A stretch of DNA of 64,000 bases, from positions 358,501 through 422,500 of the forward strand of contig NZ_CP073745.1 in assembly GCF_024397975.1 (NCBI RefSeq). Direction: 5' to 3'. The translations under genes were made by a program, and so were the position numbers. The notes beneath the pieces were generated by a model that saw only the letters and a program-made list of their open reading frames with translations, was not told the origin of the DNA and searched no databases. This stretch comes from Bacterioplanoides sp. SCSIO 12839 (lineage in GTDB: Bacteria > Pseudomonadota > Gammaproteobacteria > Pseudomonadales > Oceanobacteraceae). Below, one piece after another: positions 7,707 through 16,641 of the stretch. Every line of letters starts with the position of its first letter. Position 1 is the first letter of the stretch.

Positions 7707-9341
7707 TCAGACGGTGAAACGACTGACCAGATTTTTTAATGTTTGGCTTACCGTAGATAACTCCGCCGTTTCAGCTTCAGCGGTTTGCATGGCGCTGTTG
7801 ATGCCCTGGGTGGAATGAACTACCTGGGCGATGTTGCCATTGATTTCATTCGCCGCCACACTTTGTTGCTCCACGGCTGAGGCAATGCTGAGGTTCATCT
7901 CGGTAATGGTTGATACCGCGCCACTGATGCTGGCAATCGTCTCTGCGGCTTGCTGTGACATGTCAGATGTTTTCTCTGAGCTTTGTGCGCTGTTTTCCAT
8001 GGAGGTAACGGCCTGAGCTGCCTGCTCTTGTAATCGGGAAATCATATTGTTGATTTCTTCGGTACTCTCCTGGGTACGTGATGCCAGTGTGCGAACTTCA
8101 TCGGCGACCACTGCAAAGCCCCGGCCTTGCTCGCCAGCCCGAGCCGCTTCAATCGCGGCATTCAGCGCCAATAAATTGGTTTGTTCGGCAATACCTCGAA
8201 TCACATCCAGTACCGAACCAATGCTTTCCGTTTCATTGCGCAGGCTTTCAATTACTTCCTGAGAATTGCGCATATCCTCAGCAAGACTGGTTATCTGTTG
8301 TTGTGCCTGCTGCATGATGTTGGTGCCTTTTTTTGCATGTTCATCGGCTTCCCGGGCTGAAGCGGCGGCGTTTTCTGCATTACTGGCAACATCACGGATT
8401 GTTTGTGTCATTTGTTCTGAGCCGGTGGCGGCCATGTCCGTTTGTTGTAATTGGCTGTCGGTCAAGGCACGAATTTCCTGGCTGCATCCAATGATGCGCT
8501 CACTGTTACCGGAAACATGGCTGCTGGTGTCCTGCACCTCGAGAACCAACTTCTGAATCTGTTCAACAAACTGATTAAAGGATTGTGCAATCGCGGTAAT
8601 TTCATCCTTACCGGCTGCCGGCAGTCGTTGTGTTAAATCGCCTTCTCCCTGAGCAATTTCATGCATGGCATTTGAAATACGGTATAAGGGTTTACGAATA
8701 CTGCTGGAAATCAGCATCATAATTGAAGCCAGTAAGGCGATAATTAACAGGCTGGTGATCACCATGGAGGTTAGATTTTCTTGAAATGCTACGGCGACGT
8801 CATCGATATAAATGCCGCTGCCAATGATCCAGTCCCACTGTGGAAAATGCATTACGAAGCTGAGCTTTTCAACCGGAATATCAGATCCGGCTTTAGGCCA
8901 GAAATAACTGACAAAATCACCGCCTTTATTACGTTTTGATGCCTTAACAATTTCCTGAAACAGATACAGGCCGTTCGGGTCCTGAATGTTGTTAACGTTT
9001 TTGCCCTCCAGGGATGGCTTTACGCCATGAACCACGACAACCGGGGTGGAGTCGTTAATCCAGAAATAATCGTTGTTGCCGTAACGCAGCTCACGAATAG
9101 CGTCTTTTGCCAGGCGTTGTGCTTCCAGCCGCGGCATACCTTGCTGTTCCAGCTTGTAGAAATGTTGTATCAGGCTATAACTGCTTTCGACCTGCTGCTG
9201 AACTGTGTGTTGTCGGGCTTCCAATAAGCGATCATTGTTATTGCTGATATCGATCATCTGTACCGCTAAGATGCACAGAACGGATGTTGCCAGTGATAGC
9301 CCCAGTCGTACGCGGATGCTAAAAGAGCGCAGCCAATTCAT
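7707..9341 (-). CDS. Methyl-accepting chemotaxis protein, tandem paralogue
   Basis: A 544-residue chemoreceptor, the same length as its neighbour at 5915-7549 and built the same way: membrane helix, single Cache domain with [12 protein letters not shown] and [10 protein letters not shown], second membrane helix, HAMP, signalling domain with the [15 protein letters not shown] hairpin. The start at the ATG at 9341 (MNWLRSFSI) is chosen because GGAGGAA precedes it and it aligns with the paralogue; an in-frame TTG further upstream would translate through the ribosome site. The sensor halves differ more than the signalling halves, as expected after duplication and change of ligand. Confidence 0.93.
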   Translation of the reverse strand: MNWLRSFSIRVRLGLSLATSVLCILAVQMIDISNNNDRLLEARQHTVQQQVESSYSLIQHFYKLEQQGMPRLEAQRLAKDAIRELRYGNNDYFWINDSTPVVVVHGVKPSLEGKNVNNIQDPNGLYLFQEIVKASKRNKGGDFVSYFWPKAGSDIPVEKLSFVMHFPQWDWIIGSGIYIDDVAVAFQENLTSMVITSLLIIALLASIMMLISSSIRKPLYRISNAMHEIAQGEGDLTQRLPAAGKDEITAIAQSFNQFVEQIQKLVLEVQDTSSHVSGNSERIIGCSQEIRALTDSQLQQTDMAATGSEQMTQTIRDVASNAENAAASAREADEHAKKGTNIMQQAQQQITSLAEDMRNSQEVIESLRNETESIGSVLDVIRGIAEQTNLLALNAAIEAARAGEQGRGFAVVADEVRTLASRTQESTEEINNMISRLQEQAAQAVTSMENSAQSSEKTSDMSQQAAETIASISGAVSTITEMNLSIASAVEQQSVAANEINGNIAQVVHSTQGINSAMQTAEAETAELSTVSQTLKNLVSRFTV

Positions 9342-9480
9342 CTTAAAATTCCTCCACAAACTGTGTGTGGTTAAAAAGTAATCATTTCAGTGTAGTGTAT
9401 ATTTTTTGGACGAATTGCTGCCTGAGACTAAATAGTTAGAATTCATTAGAATATGCAATTCATTTTTTGGAGCTGAAATC

Positions 9481-9870
9481 ATGATTCCATCGTCAATCAA
9501 GGTGCGTAAAAGCAGTCGTTGCATCGAGCTGAGTTATCACGACGCAAAAGAGCACCAAGATAATACGTATCAGCTTAGCTTCGAATTGCTTCGCGTTTAT
9601 TCCCCGTCGGCAGAAGTGCGTGGCCATGGAGTTGGTAATGAAGTGCTGCAGTTTGGCAAAAAAGACGTGGTATTGCTGAGTATGGAACCTGCTGGCAACT
9701 ATGCCCTGAAGTTGGTTTTTGACGATGGGCACGACTCAGGGTTATATGATTGGAAATACCTCCATCATTTATGCCTGAATCAGGAAGAGCTGTGGGCGGA
9801 TTACCTGCAGCGCCTGAAAGAGGCCGGGCAAAGCCGGGAGTCGACCGCCATTAACTTTAGAGCACTATAA
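9481..9870 (+). CDS. DUF971 / gamma-butyrobetaine hydroxylase N-terminal-like protein
   Basis: A 129-residue protein of the DUF971 family, a small domain also found at the N-terminus of gamma-butyrobetaine hydroxylase. Recognisable parts are the FELLRVYSPSAEVRGHG stretch near residues 38-54, the GNYALKLVFDDGHDSGLYDW segment and the following YLHHL. Its function is unproven; roles in Fe-S cluster or iron handling have been suggested for relatives. In many pseudomonads this gene directly follows hslVU. Here two chemoreceptor genes lie between. GGAG precedes the start. Confidence 0.85.
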   Translation: MIPSSIKVRKSSRCIELSYHDAKEHQDNTYQLSFELLRVYSPSAEVRGHGVGNEVLQFGKKDVVLLSMEPAGNYALKLVFDDGHDSGLYDWKYLHHLCLNQEELWADYLQRLKEAGQSRESTAINFRAL

Positions 9871-9972
9871 ATCCTTTCTGGTTATACTGTAGCCATCATT
9901 CACCGGTCGGCTGTACGTACTTGTTGTTAAACGTCTGTTCCGGCCTACGGACATCTCCGAAATCAGGATTCC

Positions 9973-12636
9973 ATGACAAAAAAGTCAAAGCCTTCTCAAG
10001 CCTCCCAGGGCTTTAAAGACCCAAATGCCGCCGTCGAAGCGCAACGCTACGACAACCCGGTTGCCAGCCGTGATGCACTGCTGATGCTGCTGGAACAGCA
10101 GGGTCATCCAATGACACATTCCGATGTGTGTGCCGCATTAGGCGAAACCGATGAAGAGCGGGTTGAAGCCCTGCGTCGTCGTTTGATTGCGATGTCGCGT
10201 GACGGCCAGCTGATCTCCAACCGTCGTAATCAGTTTATGCCAATGAGCAAAGCGGATTTAGTGACGGGTATGGTGATGGGCCACCGTGATGGTTTTGGCT
10301 TTGTGCTGCGTGACGGTGGCGACGATGTGTATCTGTCGAATCGTCAGATGGGCAAGGTGTTTCACGGTGACAAAGTGGCGGTGCAGATTCTTGGCTTAGA
10401 TCGTCGTGGTCGCCCGGAAGGCAAAGTTGTTGAAGTGCTGGAGCGTAATACCCAGCAGATTGTTGGTCGTTATTTTGACCAGGCCGGTGTTGGTGTCGTA
10501 CAGCCAGATAACAAGCGCGTCAGCCATGAAATTTTAGTGCCTCCGGCAGGTAGAAACAAAGCTGAACACGGTCAGTTTGTGGTGGTTCAGATCACCCAAC
10601 AACCACGTCCGGGTGCCTTACCCATGGGTGAGGTGATTGAAGTGTTAGGCGAACATTTAGCGCCGGGCATGGAAATCGACGTAGCCATTCGCAGCCATAA
10701 TATTCCGGCGGAATGGCCAGAAGAAGTGGTGACCGAGGCGGAAAAATTACCGGAGCAAGTCAAAGCTGCGGATAAGAAAAATCGCATCGATTTACGTCAT
10801 CTGCCGTTTGTCACTATTGATGGTGAAGACGCGCGCGACTTCGATGACGCGGTTTATTGCGAGCCGAATAAAAACACCGGTGGTTGGCGTTTATTCGTGG
10901 CCATCGCAGACGTATCACACTACGTCAAAGTGAAATCAGCCTTAGATGATCACGCTTATGAGCGTGGTAATTCGGTGTATTTCCCGGGCTTTGTTGTGCC
11001 CATGTTGCCGGAAAAATTATCCAACGGTTTATGTTCATTAAATCCGGAAGTGGATCGTCTGGTGATGGTGTGTGAAATCACTATTTCGGCGGCCGGTAAA
11101 TTATCCGGCTACAAATTTATGGAAGGCCTGATTCATTCCCATGCACGGTTAACTTATAACAAAGTGTGGGGCATGTTGCAGAAGCCATTAACCGAAGATG
11201 GCAAAGCCTGGCGCAAGCATTATCGTCCGATTGTTCCGCATTTAGAAAATCTTTATAAGCTGTTTAAGCTGCTGCGCAAAACCCGTGAACAACGCGGTGC
11301 AATGGATTTCGATTCGGTCGAAACCCGCATCGTATTCGACGCCGAGCGTAAGATTCAGGAAATTGTGCCAACCGAGCGTAACGACGCTCACATGCTGATT
11401 GAAGAGTGTATGTTGGCGGCCAACGTGTGTGCGGCCGATTTCTTCCAGCGTTACGATATCCCGGCATTATTTCGGGTGCACAAAGGCCCGAGTCAGGAGA
11501 AGCTGGAAAATTTATACAGCTTCCTCGGCGAGTTAGGTTTGTCGCTGCATAAAGGCAAAGAAGTTTCGCCAAAAGATTATCAGGCGTTGTTGAAACAAAT
11601 TGAAGACCGTCCGGATTCACATTTAATTCAAACGGTATTATTACGCTCATTATCTCAAGCGGTTTATGATCCGGAAAACGAAGGCCACTTTGGTTTAGCC
11701 TATAAAGCCTATACGCATTTCACATCGCCGATTCGTCGTTACCCGGATTTATTGGTACATCGTGGTATTCGTCATGTGATTCGCAGCGAGATTGAATGTC
11801 GCCATGTGCGCCGTGTGGAAGACGCCAAACCGATGCAGAAATGGCGGATTTATCCATACGACACGGCGCGTATGATCAGCCTGGGTGAGCATTGCTCCAT
11901 CACCGAGCGTCGTGCTGACGATGCCACCCGCGATGTGATGGATTTCCTCAAGTGTGAATATATTCGCGATCATATTGGTGGTGAATACGAAGGTGTCATT
12001 TCTGCCGTCACCGGTTTTGGATTATTCGTCGAATTAAAAGATATTTATGTGGAAGGTCTGGTGCATATTTCCACGCTGCAAAACGATTATTACCAGTTTG
12101 ATGCGGTAAAACATCGGTTAGTGGGTGAACGCACCCGTCGTAGTTTCCGCTTAGGCGATAAGCTTTGGGTTCGCGTGGTGGATGTTGATCTGGATGATCG
12201 TAAAATCGACTTTGAATTAACCACTGCACCTATGAATAAAAACCGCCGGAGTGCGGCTGACCTGCCGACCCCGACACGGTTACCGCGTAGACGTGGTGCT
12301 GAGGGAGAAACTGAGGAGCTATTGCCTGGTAAAAAAGAGCCTGGTAAGAAAGATTCGGGTAATAAATCAGGTTCAAAACCACGCCGCTCACAGCGTGACA
12401 GCTTTAAAAAAGCACAGGCGGATAAAACTTCAGGTCGTCGTGCGGCGAATGACTCGGATGACGATGGCAAGCGTTCTGCGAAAAAGCCGGCGGCGAAAAA
12501 AAGCGCCAGCAAAAAGCCAAGCAAGCGTCAGAAGCTGAATGCTAAAAAAGCCGGTGCCAGCACCAAAGCTAAAACGGCTAAATCAAAGCCAAAAAGTGGC
12601 AAAAAGACGGCTCGTAAGCCCCTCAAGAAAAAGTAG
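9973..12636 (+). CDS. rnr: Ribonuclease R
   Basis: RNase R, a processive 3'-5' exoribonuclease that degrades structured RNA, 887 residues. An N-terminal winged-helix region (about 30-85) is followed by cold-shock OB domains (about 90-260). The RNB catalytic domain has the metal-binding motif DGEDARDFDDAV near residues 281-292, and the S1 domain (about 671-750) reads EGVISAVTGFGLFVEL. The last 120 residues are a Lys/Ala/Ser-rich basic tail (KKPAAKKSASKK and so on) typical of the family, probably binding RNA or ribosomes. An AGGA site precedes the ATG. Downstream lie structured repeat copy C and rlmB. Confidence 0.96.
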   Translation: MTKKSKPSQASQGFKDPNAAVEAQRYDNPVASRDALLMLLEQQGHPMTHSDVCAALGETDEERVEALRRRLIAMSRDGQLISNRRNQFMPMSKADLVTGMVMGHRDGFGFVLRDGGDDVYLSNRQMGKVFHGDKVAVQILGLDRRGRPEGKVVEVLERNTQQIVGRYFDQAGVGVVQPDNKRVSHEILVPPAGRNKAEHGQFVVVQITQQPRPGALPMGEVIEVLGEHLAPGMEIDVAIRSHNIPAEWPEEVVTEAEKLPEQVKAADKKNRIDLRHLPFVTIDGEDARDFDDAVYCEPNKNTGGWRLFVAIADVSHYVKVKSALDDHAYERGNSVYFPGFVVPMLPEKLSNGLCSLNPEVDRLVMVCEITISAAGKLSGYKFMEGLIHSHARLTYNKVWGMLQKPLTEDGKAWRKHYRPIVPHLENLYKLFKLLRKTREQRGAMDFDSVETRIVFDAERKIQEIVPTERNDAHMLIEECMLAANVCAADFFQRYDIPALFRVHKGPSQEKLENLYSFLGELGLSLHKGKEVSPKDYQALLKQIEDRPDSHLIQTVLLRSLSQAVYDPENEGHFGLAYKAYTHFTSPIRRYPDLLVHRGIRHVIRSEIECRHVRRVEDAKPMQKWRIYPYDTARMISLGEHCSITERRADDATRDVMDFLKCEYIRDHIGGEYEGVISAVTGFGLFVELKDIYVEGLVHISTLQNDYYQFDAVKHRLVGERTRRSFRLGDKLWVRVVDVDLDDRKIDFELTTAPMNKNRRSAADLPTPTRLPRRRGAEGETEELLPGKKEPGKKDSGNKSGSKPRRSQRDSFKKAQADKTSGRRAANDSDDDGKRSAKKPAAKKSASKKPSKRQKLNAKKAGASTKAKTAKSKPKSGKKTARKPLKKK

Positions 12637-12681
12637 TTCGTTTTAATTAACGAATTCAAAATAGCAGGGATCAAGTCGTAG

Positions 12682-12786
12682 AGAAGAAGTCAGTGTTTTT
12701 CAATAGCAGCAACAGGATGTTGCGGTAGCGCGGCAGGGCCAGGGATGGTCCTTCGGCGCGGCGGCTGAAAAATACTGGCTTTTTCT
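12682..12786 (+). repeat. Structured dispersed intergenic repeat, copy C
   Basis: Longest copy. The closing arms are CAGTGTTTTTCA (12691-12702) and TGAAAAATACTG (12766-12777), extended outward to about 21 bp with G-U pairs. It contains hairpin 1 GCAACA-GGA-TGTTGC, a middle stem GCGC (12728-12731)/GCGC (12756-12759), and hairpin 2 GGGCCA-GGGA-TGGTCC (12736-12751). It lies between rnr and rlmB, and a T-rich stretch follows the stem. Confidence 0.85.
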
Positions 12787-12837
12787 CGCTAAGAACAGAA
12801 TCAAGTTGGGCTATTGTTTGATAGCCGGAGAATTAAA

Positions 12838-13578
12838 ATGAAATTAGAAGCCGTTTATGGCTTACACGCCGTCACCACGTTATTACAACGCAGCGCCGAT
12901 CAGGTTGTTGAGGTGTGGGTATTAAAAGGCCGCCAGGACAAACGTATGCAACGTGTACTGGAATTGGCCGAAGAACAGGGTTTATTAATTCGTGAAGCCG
13001 ATAAAGGCTTAATGAACCAGAAGGTCGATGGCAATCATCAGGGTATTATTGCCCTGCGTAAGCCGGTACAAGGCATGAGTGAAAAACAACTGCCGGACGT
13101 GCTGGATAAAATCGAAGGTCATCCATTTATTCTGATTCTTGATGGCGTGACCGACCCACATAATCTGGGTGCCTGTATTCGTACGGCTGATGCCGCCGGT
13201 GTGCATCTTGTAATTGCACCAAAAGATAAATCCGCACCGCTTAATGCTACAGCGGCTAAAGTCGCTTGTGGTGCGGCAGAAACCGTTCCTTATATTCAGG
13301 TAACCAATCTGGCGCGTACCATGAAAGAACTTCAGGGGCGTGGCATCTGGATTGGTGGCACCGCCGGTGAAGCCGAGCAAAATATCTACCAGCAAAATAT
13401 GACTGGCCCATTGGCACTGGTAATGGGCGCGGAAGGCCCAGGCATGCGACGTTTAACACGCGAGCATTGTGACTTTTTAGTGAATATTCCAATGGCGGGT
13501 GAAGTCAGCTCGGTGAATGTTTCCGTGGCTACGGGGATTTGTTTGTTTGAAGCGGTAAGGCAGCGTGGCTCGCTGTAA
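12838..13578 (+). CDS. rlmB: 23S rRNA (guanosine-2'-O-)-methyltransferase RlmB
   Basis: A SPOUT-class methyltransferase that modifies the 2'-O of G2251 in the 23S rRNA P-loop using S-adenosylmethionine, 246 residues. An N-terminal RNA-binding substrate domain (about 3-75: [13 protein letters not shown]) precedes the knotted catalytic domain, which has the three SPOUT motifs: [34 protein letters not shown] and [15 protein letters not shown]. The ATG at 12838 is preferred over an upstream in-frame start because GGAG lies at the right distance and the family begins here. It follows rnr, as in many gammaproteobacteria. Confidence 0.96.
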   Translation: MKLEAVYGLHAVTTLLQRSADQVVEVWVLKGRQDKRMQRVLELAEEQGLLIREADKGLMNQKVDGNHQGIIALRKPVQGMSEKQLPDVLDKIEGHPFILILDGVTDPHNLGACIRTADAAGVHLVIAPKDKSAPLNATAAKVACGAAETVPYIQVTNLARTMKELQGRGIWIGGTAGEAEQNIYQQNMTGPLALVMGAEGPGMRRLTREHCDFLVNIPMAGEVSSVNVSVATGICLFEAVRQRGSL

Positions 13579-13598
13579 GCTTCGAATTATCTATTCCT

Positions 13599-13626
13599 AA
13601 ATAGCGCCTTTCTGGCGCTATTTTTT
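13599..13626 (+). terminator. Terminator of rlmB
   Basis: Stem AATAGCGCC/GGCGCTATT with a TTTCT loop followed by T6. Confidence 0.92.
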
Positions 13627-13701
13627 ATATTTCGGGTTGGCGATCAATTAATATCAATATGCTTTCTCTATAAATTGATTATTATTAATTTAAAGGATGC
13701 C

Positions 13702-14418
13702 ATGGTTAAAATATCTATAATTTCAGTTCGATGCCCTGAATACGTATCTGAGGATGGAGATCTTATAAATTGTCTTGTGCGTTCAAGCCATATTAAAGGT
13801 GAGTATCCATTTACAGCCTACCGGTATGATTGCGAGGATCATGGGAGAGAAATTTGGCATCGATGCAATTCTGAAGAGTTCGGCCCCGTAAAGCCCTATG
13901 AGGCTGAAGCTAGTTTGTCAGTAGATGATTCGATATTTCAGCTGCCTGAAGAGTACAATGAATTTGCTAGATTTCTTGATAAGGTTAATGAAGAAAACTC
14001 AAAGAAATCATTTCTAAGTATGGGGATTTTGTGGGCATCTAAGCTGGATTATCTAATGTCAGAGTTGCTAGATGCCTATTTCAATATTAATCCTTCCAAA
14101 AAGAAAAGTTATAAAACTTTGAATGATAAGGTTGATGCTTGTGGTGATTTAAATCTTGGTATATTTCCAAGCTCTATGAAGCGAAGATTCGATAATATAA
14201 GGGTTGTTAGAAATAAATTGGCCCATGAGTGGGATTTATCTATAAAAGATAGAAAGTTTAAAGAAGCTCTTAAAGATTTGTATGAACAAGATCATTCTGC
14301 AACCTTCGAATTTATTGAAGATTTAGACTTTCTTCTGCAAATGATACTAAGTGGTTCTTGCTCTATAGCTGCTATGGAGATTAAGAATAAAATTGAGTAC
14401 TTTAAGTCCAAGGTTTAA
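13702..14418 (+). CDS. MltR/HEPN-like protein with an unusual N-terminal domain
   Basis: About 238 residues from the ATG at 13702, which has AAAGGATG upstream; an in-frame TTG at 13675 is less likely. The C-terminal half (about 95-230) looks like the MltR (mannitol repressor) family and related helical HEPN domains: a WASKLDYLMSELLDAYF helix, an LGIFP turn, then RFDNIRVVRNKLAHEW with an R-x4-H motif (Arg170, His175). R-x4-6-H is the catalytic signature of HEPN ribonucleases. The N-terminal 60 residues (PFTAYRYDCEDHGREIW, then EEFGPVKPY) resemble a short domain I associate with phage tail-related proteins, but I am unsure. The gene is clearly more AT-rich than its neighbours, suggesting transfer. 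Function unknown; it could be a regulator or an RNA-targeting protein. Confidence 0.5.
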   Translation: MVKISIISVRCPEYVSEDGDLINCLVRSSHIKGEYPFTAYRYDCEDHGREIWHRCNSEEFGPVKPYEAEASLSVDDSIFQLPEEYNEFARFLDKVNEENSKKSFLSMGILWASKLDYLMSELLDAYFNINPSKKKSYKTLNDKVDACGDLNLGIFPSSMKRRFDNIRVVRNKLAHEWDLSIKDRKFKEALKDLYEQDHSATFEFIEDLDFLLQMILSGSCSIAAMEIKNKIEYFKSKV

Positions 14419-14498
14419 TAAGTATGAGGTTGTTCAACCCAGTAGCTTACACCTCAAGCCCCAACGGTTATACTCCCCGCTTCATTCAAGGGGGCGCT

Positions 14499-15536
14499 AT
14501 GAAAATCTGGCTATTGCTACTGTGCTTTTTATTCTCGGGCGTACAAGCCGCTGAAGTTGACCAGTTTACCGGTATCAATCATCTGAAAGACAGCTCGGCG
14601 GTGATCGAAGCCGAAGTGAATCGCCGCATACAGCTGGCGATAGATAAAGCCAACTCACATTACCCTCAGCCACAACAAAAGAAAAAACTGCATCACCGCA
14701 TTCGCCCCCAATGTGACGTTGAACGATTATATGGCCAGCTCCAGGCACAACTGGCCCAGTCATTGGTCGGACAGGTCGAAATTTTTGCCGAAGAATCACC
14801 GCAGGTTGATAAGCGCCGGGTGACATTTCAGCAGTCGGTTTATCGGGATTTTGAACGCCTGGATGCCCCCAGCCTGGTGATGAGTGAACGGGTGGCAGCG
14901 GTCATTCGTGTTAATCATGTGTACCTGGGTACCGACAAGCTCGGGCACTTTTTTACCGAAGGCAATACCTACTTTGAAATCACAGATCGCATGAGTCGAG
15001 GTGTCGAAGCTGGGTTATTGTATGGCGAGTGGTCGGAATCGTTATATTTTGGTGCGCAAACCACCGGCGTGTATTCATACGCAGATCTGGTGGCAAACTT
15101 TAACGGCTTGCGTTTCTGGAATCGTATTTTAGCCACCCATGCGGATCCACTTAAAGGTGAGTATCAGGCACCTTATATTGCATGCAGCAATAAACGTTGG
15201 GTGTTTAACGAACGCTTCAGTTTTGATGATTACGTCGATTATGGCTGGGATGAGAGCATTAACTGCTCAGCAATGCGCACAGAAAAATTATTACAACAAT
15301 TCAAGCAATACCAGCCACAGTGTGATGGCGGCAAGGTACCGCGTCGATACGGCGATTATTCGCGTCGTATTATTAATCGTGATGATTTTAAAGTGCTGCC
15401 GTATGACCTTCAGCCTGAGATTATTGTCTCGAGGCGCTCTTATGTGCATGAGTGGAACTTGCCTGGCTGGGTAGCTGAAACCATTCATGAGATACGGTTA
15501 GATTTAGAAATCTGGCGGGAAGGCAGCCCGGACTAA
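14499..15536 (+). CDS. Exported protein of unknown function with a TDKLGHFF motif
   Basis: A 345-residue secreted protein starting at the ATG at 14499 (AAGGGGG upstream), where MKIWLLLLCFLFSGVQA gives a clean signal peptide. The longer frame from 14424 would bury the signal. In the mature part the notable segment is GTDKLGHFFTEGNTYFE, similar to the DK-GHF motifs of some membrane-associated families such as DUF2279. There are several Cys residues (QCDVERL, IACSNKRW, INCSAM, QCDGG) that may form disulfides in the periplasm. I do not recognise a named family. It stands alone, convergent with the outer-membrane protein gene at 15556. Confidence 0.55.
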   Translation: MKIWLLLLCFLFSGVQAAEVDQFTGINHLKDSSAVIEAEVNRRIQLAIDKANSHYPQPQQKKKLHHRIRPQCDVERLYGQLQAQLAQSLVGQVEIFAEESPQVDKRRVTFQQSVYRDFERLDAPSLVMSERVAAVIRVNHVYLGTDKLGHFFTEGNTYFEITDRMSRGVEAGLLYGEWSESLYFGAQTTGVYSYADLVANFNGLRFWNRILATHADPLKGEYQAPYIACSNKRWVFNERFSFDDYVDYGWDESINCSAMRTEKLLQQFKQYQPQCDGGKVPRRYGDYSRRIINRDDFKVLPYDLQPEIIVSRRSYVHEWNLPGWVAETIHEIRLDLEIWREGSPD

Positions 15537-15555
15537 TATCCGGGCGATGTTCTGT

Positions 15556-16527
15556 TTACCGGAAGCGTAGCTTGGCGGTTAACTGCAGGTAACCGCTGTC
15601 TTCCAATTCGAGCGTTCCCCGTTCTCCGCTTTCGTTGTCCAATTCCAGCTCCTGACCAAATTGCATACCCGCTTCGGCACCAAGCCACAGTGCTCGGAAA
15701 GCATTAAATTCAGCACCAAAGCCAAACCGGAAAGCTTGCTGCTCAAAGTCGAAGGTTTCGTCTTTATCCCCCTGATTGTAGACGTGCCAGCTACCACCCT
15801 CCGGGGTGAGTTTGGCAAAATAATGCTGGCGTGCTGTGGGCGCAAAACTCAGACGTGAATAAGGAAAACCTAATATCACGCTTAAATATTTACCGCTTTT
15901 GTAGCTGTAATTAACCAGAGGGACCAGCTTTCCTTCACCAAAACGGTGTGTGTAAGCTGCACCCAGGTTGTAGCCATGGCCTTCAACGCTGCTGGTATAT
16001 TGAATGGCTGCGTTCGCTGCCAGGTCGTCATTACCGATATATTCCAGAGATGACTTTACGCCGGGTGAGACATTAAACACCCAGCGGGAGTTATTATCGT
16101 TCTGGATTAAATAAGTAATCGGAACATTAATCTCATATAAGCGCTGTTTCAGGTGGTTATCGTCTGAGTTGCGTCTGACGGCTGCCGCCTCATCAAAACG
16201 GAATTCCCGTTCCTTTAATACAAAGTTATACACCCATAAGCCGCTATCGATTTCACCAGAGGTTCCCAGTGGCAGCTTTAAGCTGGTATCCAGTTGAACT
16301 GACTCTGGTGCCTCGACGGATGGAATATTGGTTATTTCGGATTTATCAAAATAGGTGAAAATTAAATGACCTGACGATGGCTTAGGTACAAAATTTTCAT
16401 CTTCGGATGTAATTGTCTGGGTCGTTCCCTTGGTGCTAGTTGCCTTTGTTGCTGGCGTGTCAGCCGTGACATAAGCAGCCTGAGTGATCAGCGTTAAGCA
16501 CAGTGAGGCGGTGGTAATGGCTTTCAT
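15556..16527 (-). CDS. Outer-membrane beta-barrel protein, DUF6268-like
   Basis: About 323 residues from the ATG at 16527, which follows AGGAAGA and gives a good signal peptide (MKAITTASLCLTLITQAAYVTA). The mature protein is a run of alternating strands such as YEINVPITYLI, GYNLGAAYTHRFG, LVPLVNYSYKSG and LGAEAGMQFG. It ends in a C-terminal aromatic-type strand YLQLTAKLRFR, as outer-membrane barrels do. The barrel resembles uncharacterised DUF6268-type proteins. No partner gene is evident; it faces away from the CoA-transferase gene. Confidence 0.6.
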   Translation of the reverse strand: MKAITTASLCLTLITQAAYVTADTPATKATSTKGTTQTITSEDENFVPKPSSGHLIFTYFDKSEITNIPSVEAPESVQLDTSLKLPLGTSGEIDSGLWVYNFVLKEREFRFDEAAAVRRNSDDNHLKQRLYEINVPITYLIQNDNNSRWVFNVSPGVKSSLEYIGNDDLAANAAIQYTSSVEGHGYNLGAAYTHRFGEGKLVPLVNYSYKSGKYLSVILGFPYSRLSFAPTARQHYFAKLTPEGGSWHVYNQGDKDETFDFEQQAFRFGFGAEFNAFRALWLGAEAGMQFGQELELDNESGERGTLELEDSGYLQLTAKLRFR

Positions 16528-16641
16528 GATTCTTCCTGCAATGAGTCGCTCCGCCGTCAGGATAACCACTGTCGGCGGATAAGTTAAGGTCTGGGCTTCG
16601 TGTCTGAGGCTTAGGTCAGAAGTTGAAGGCAGGAGTTCAGT

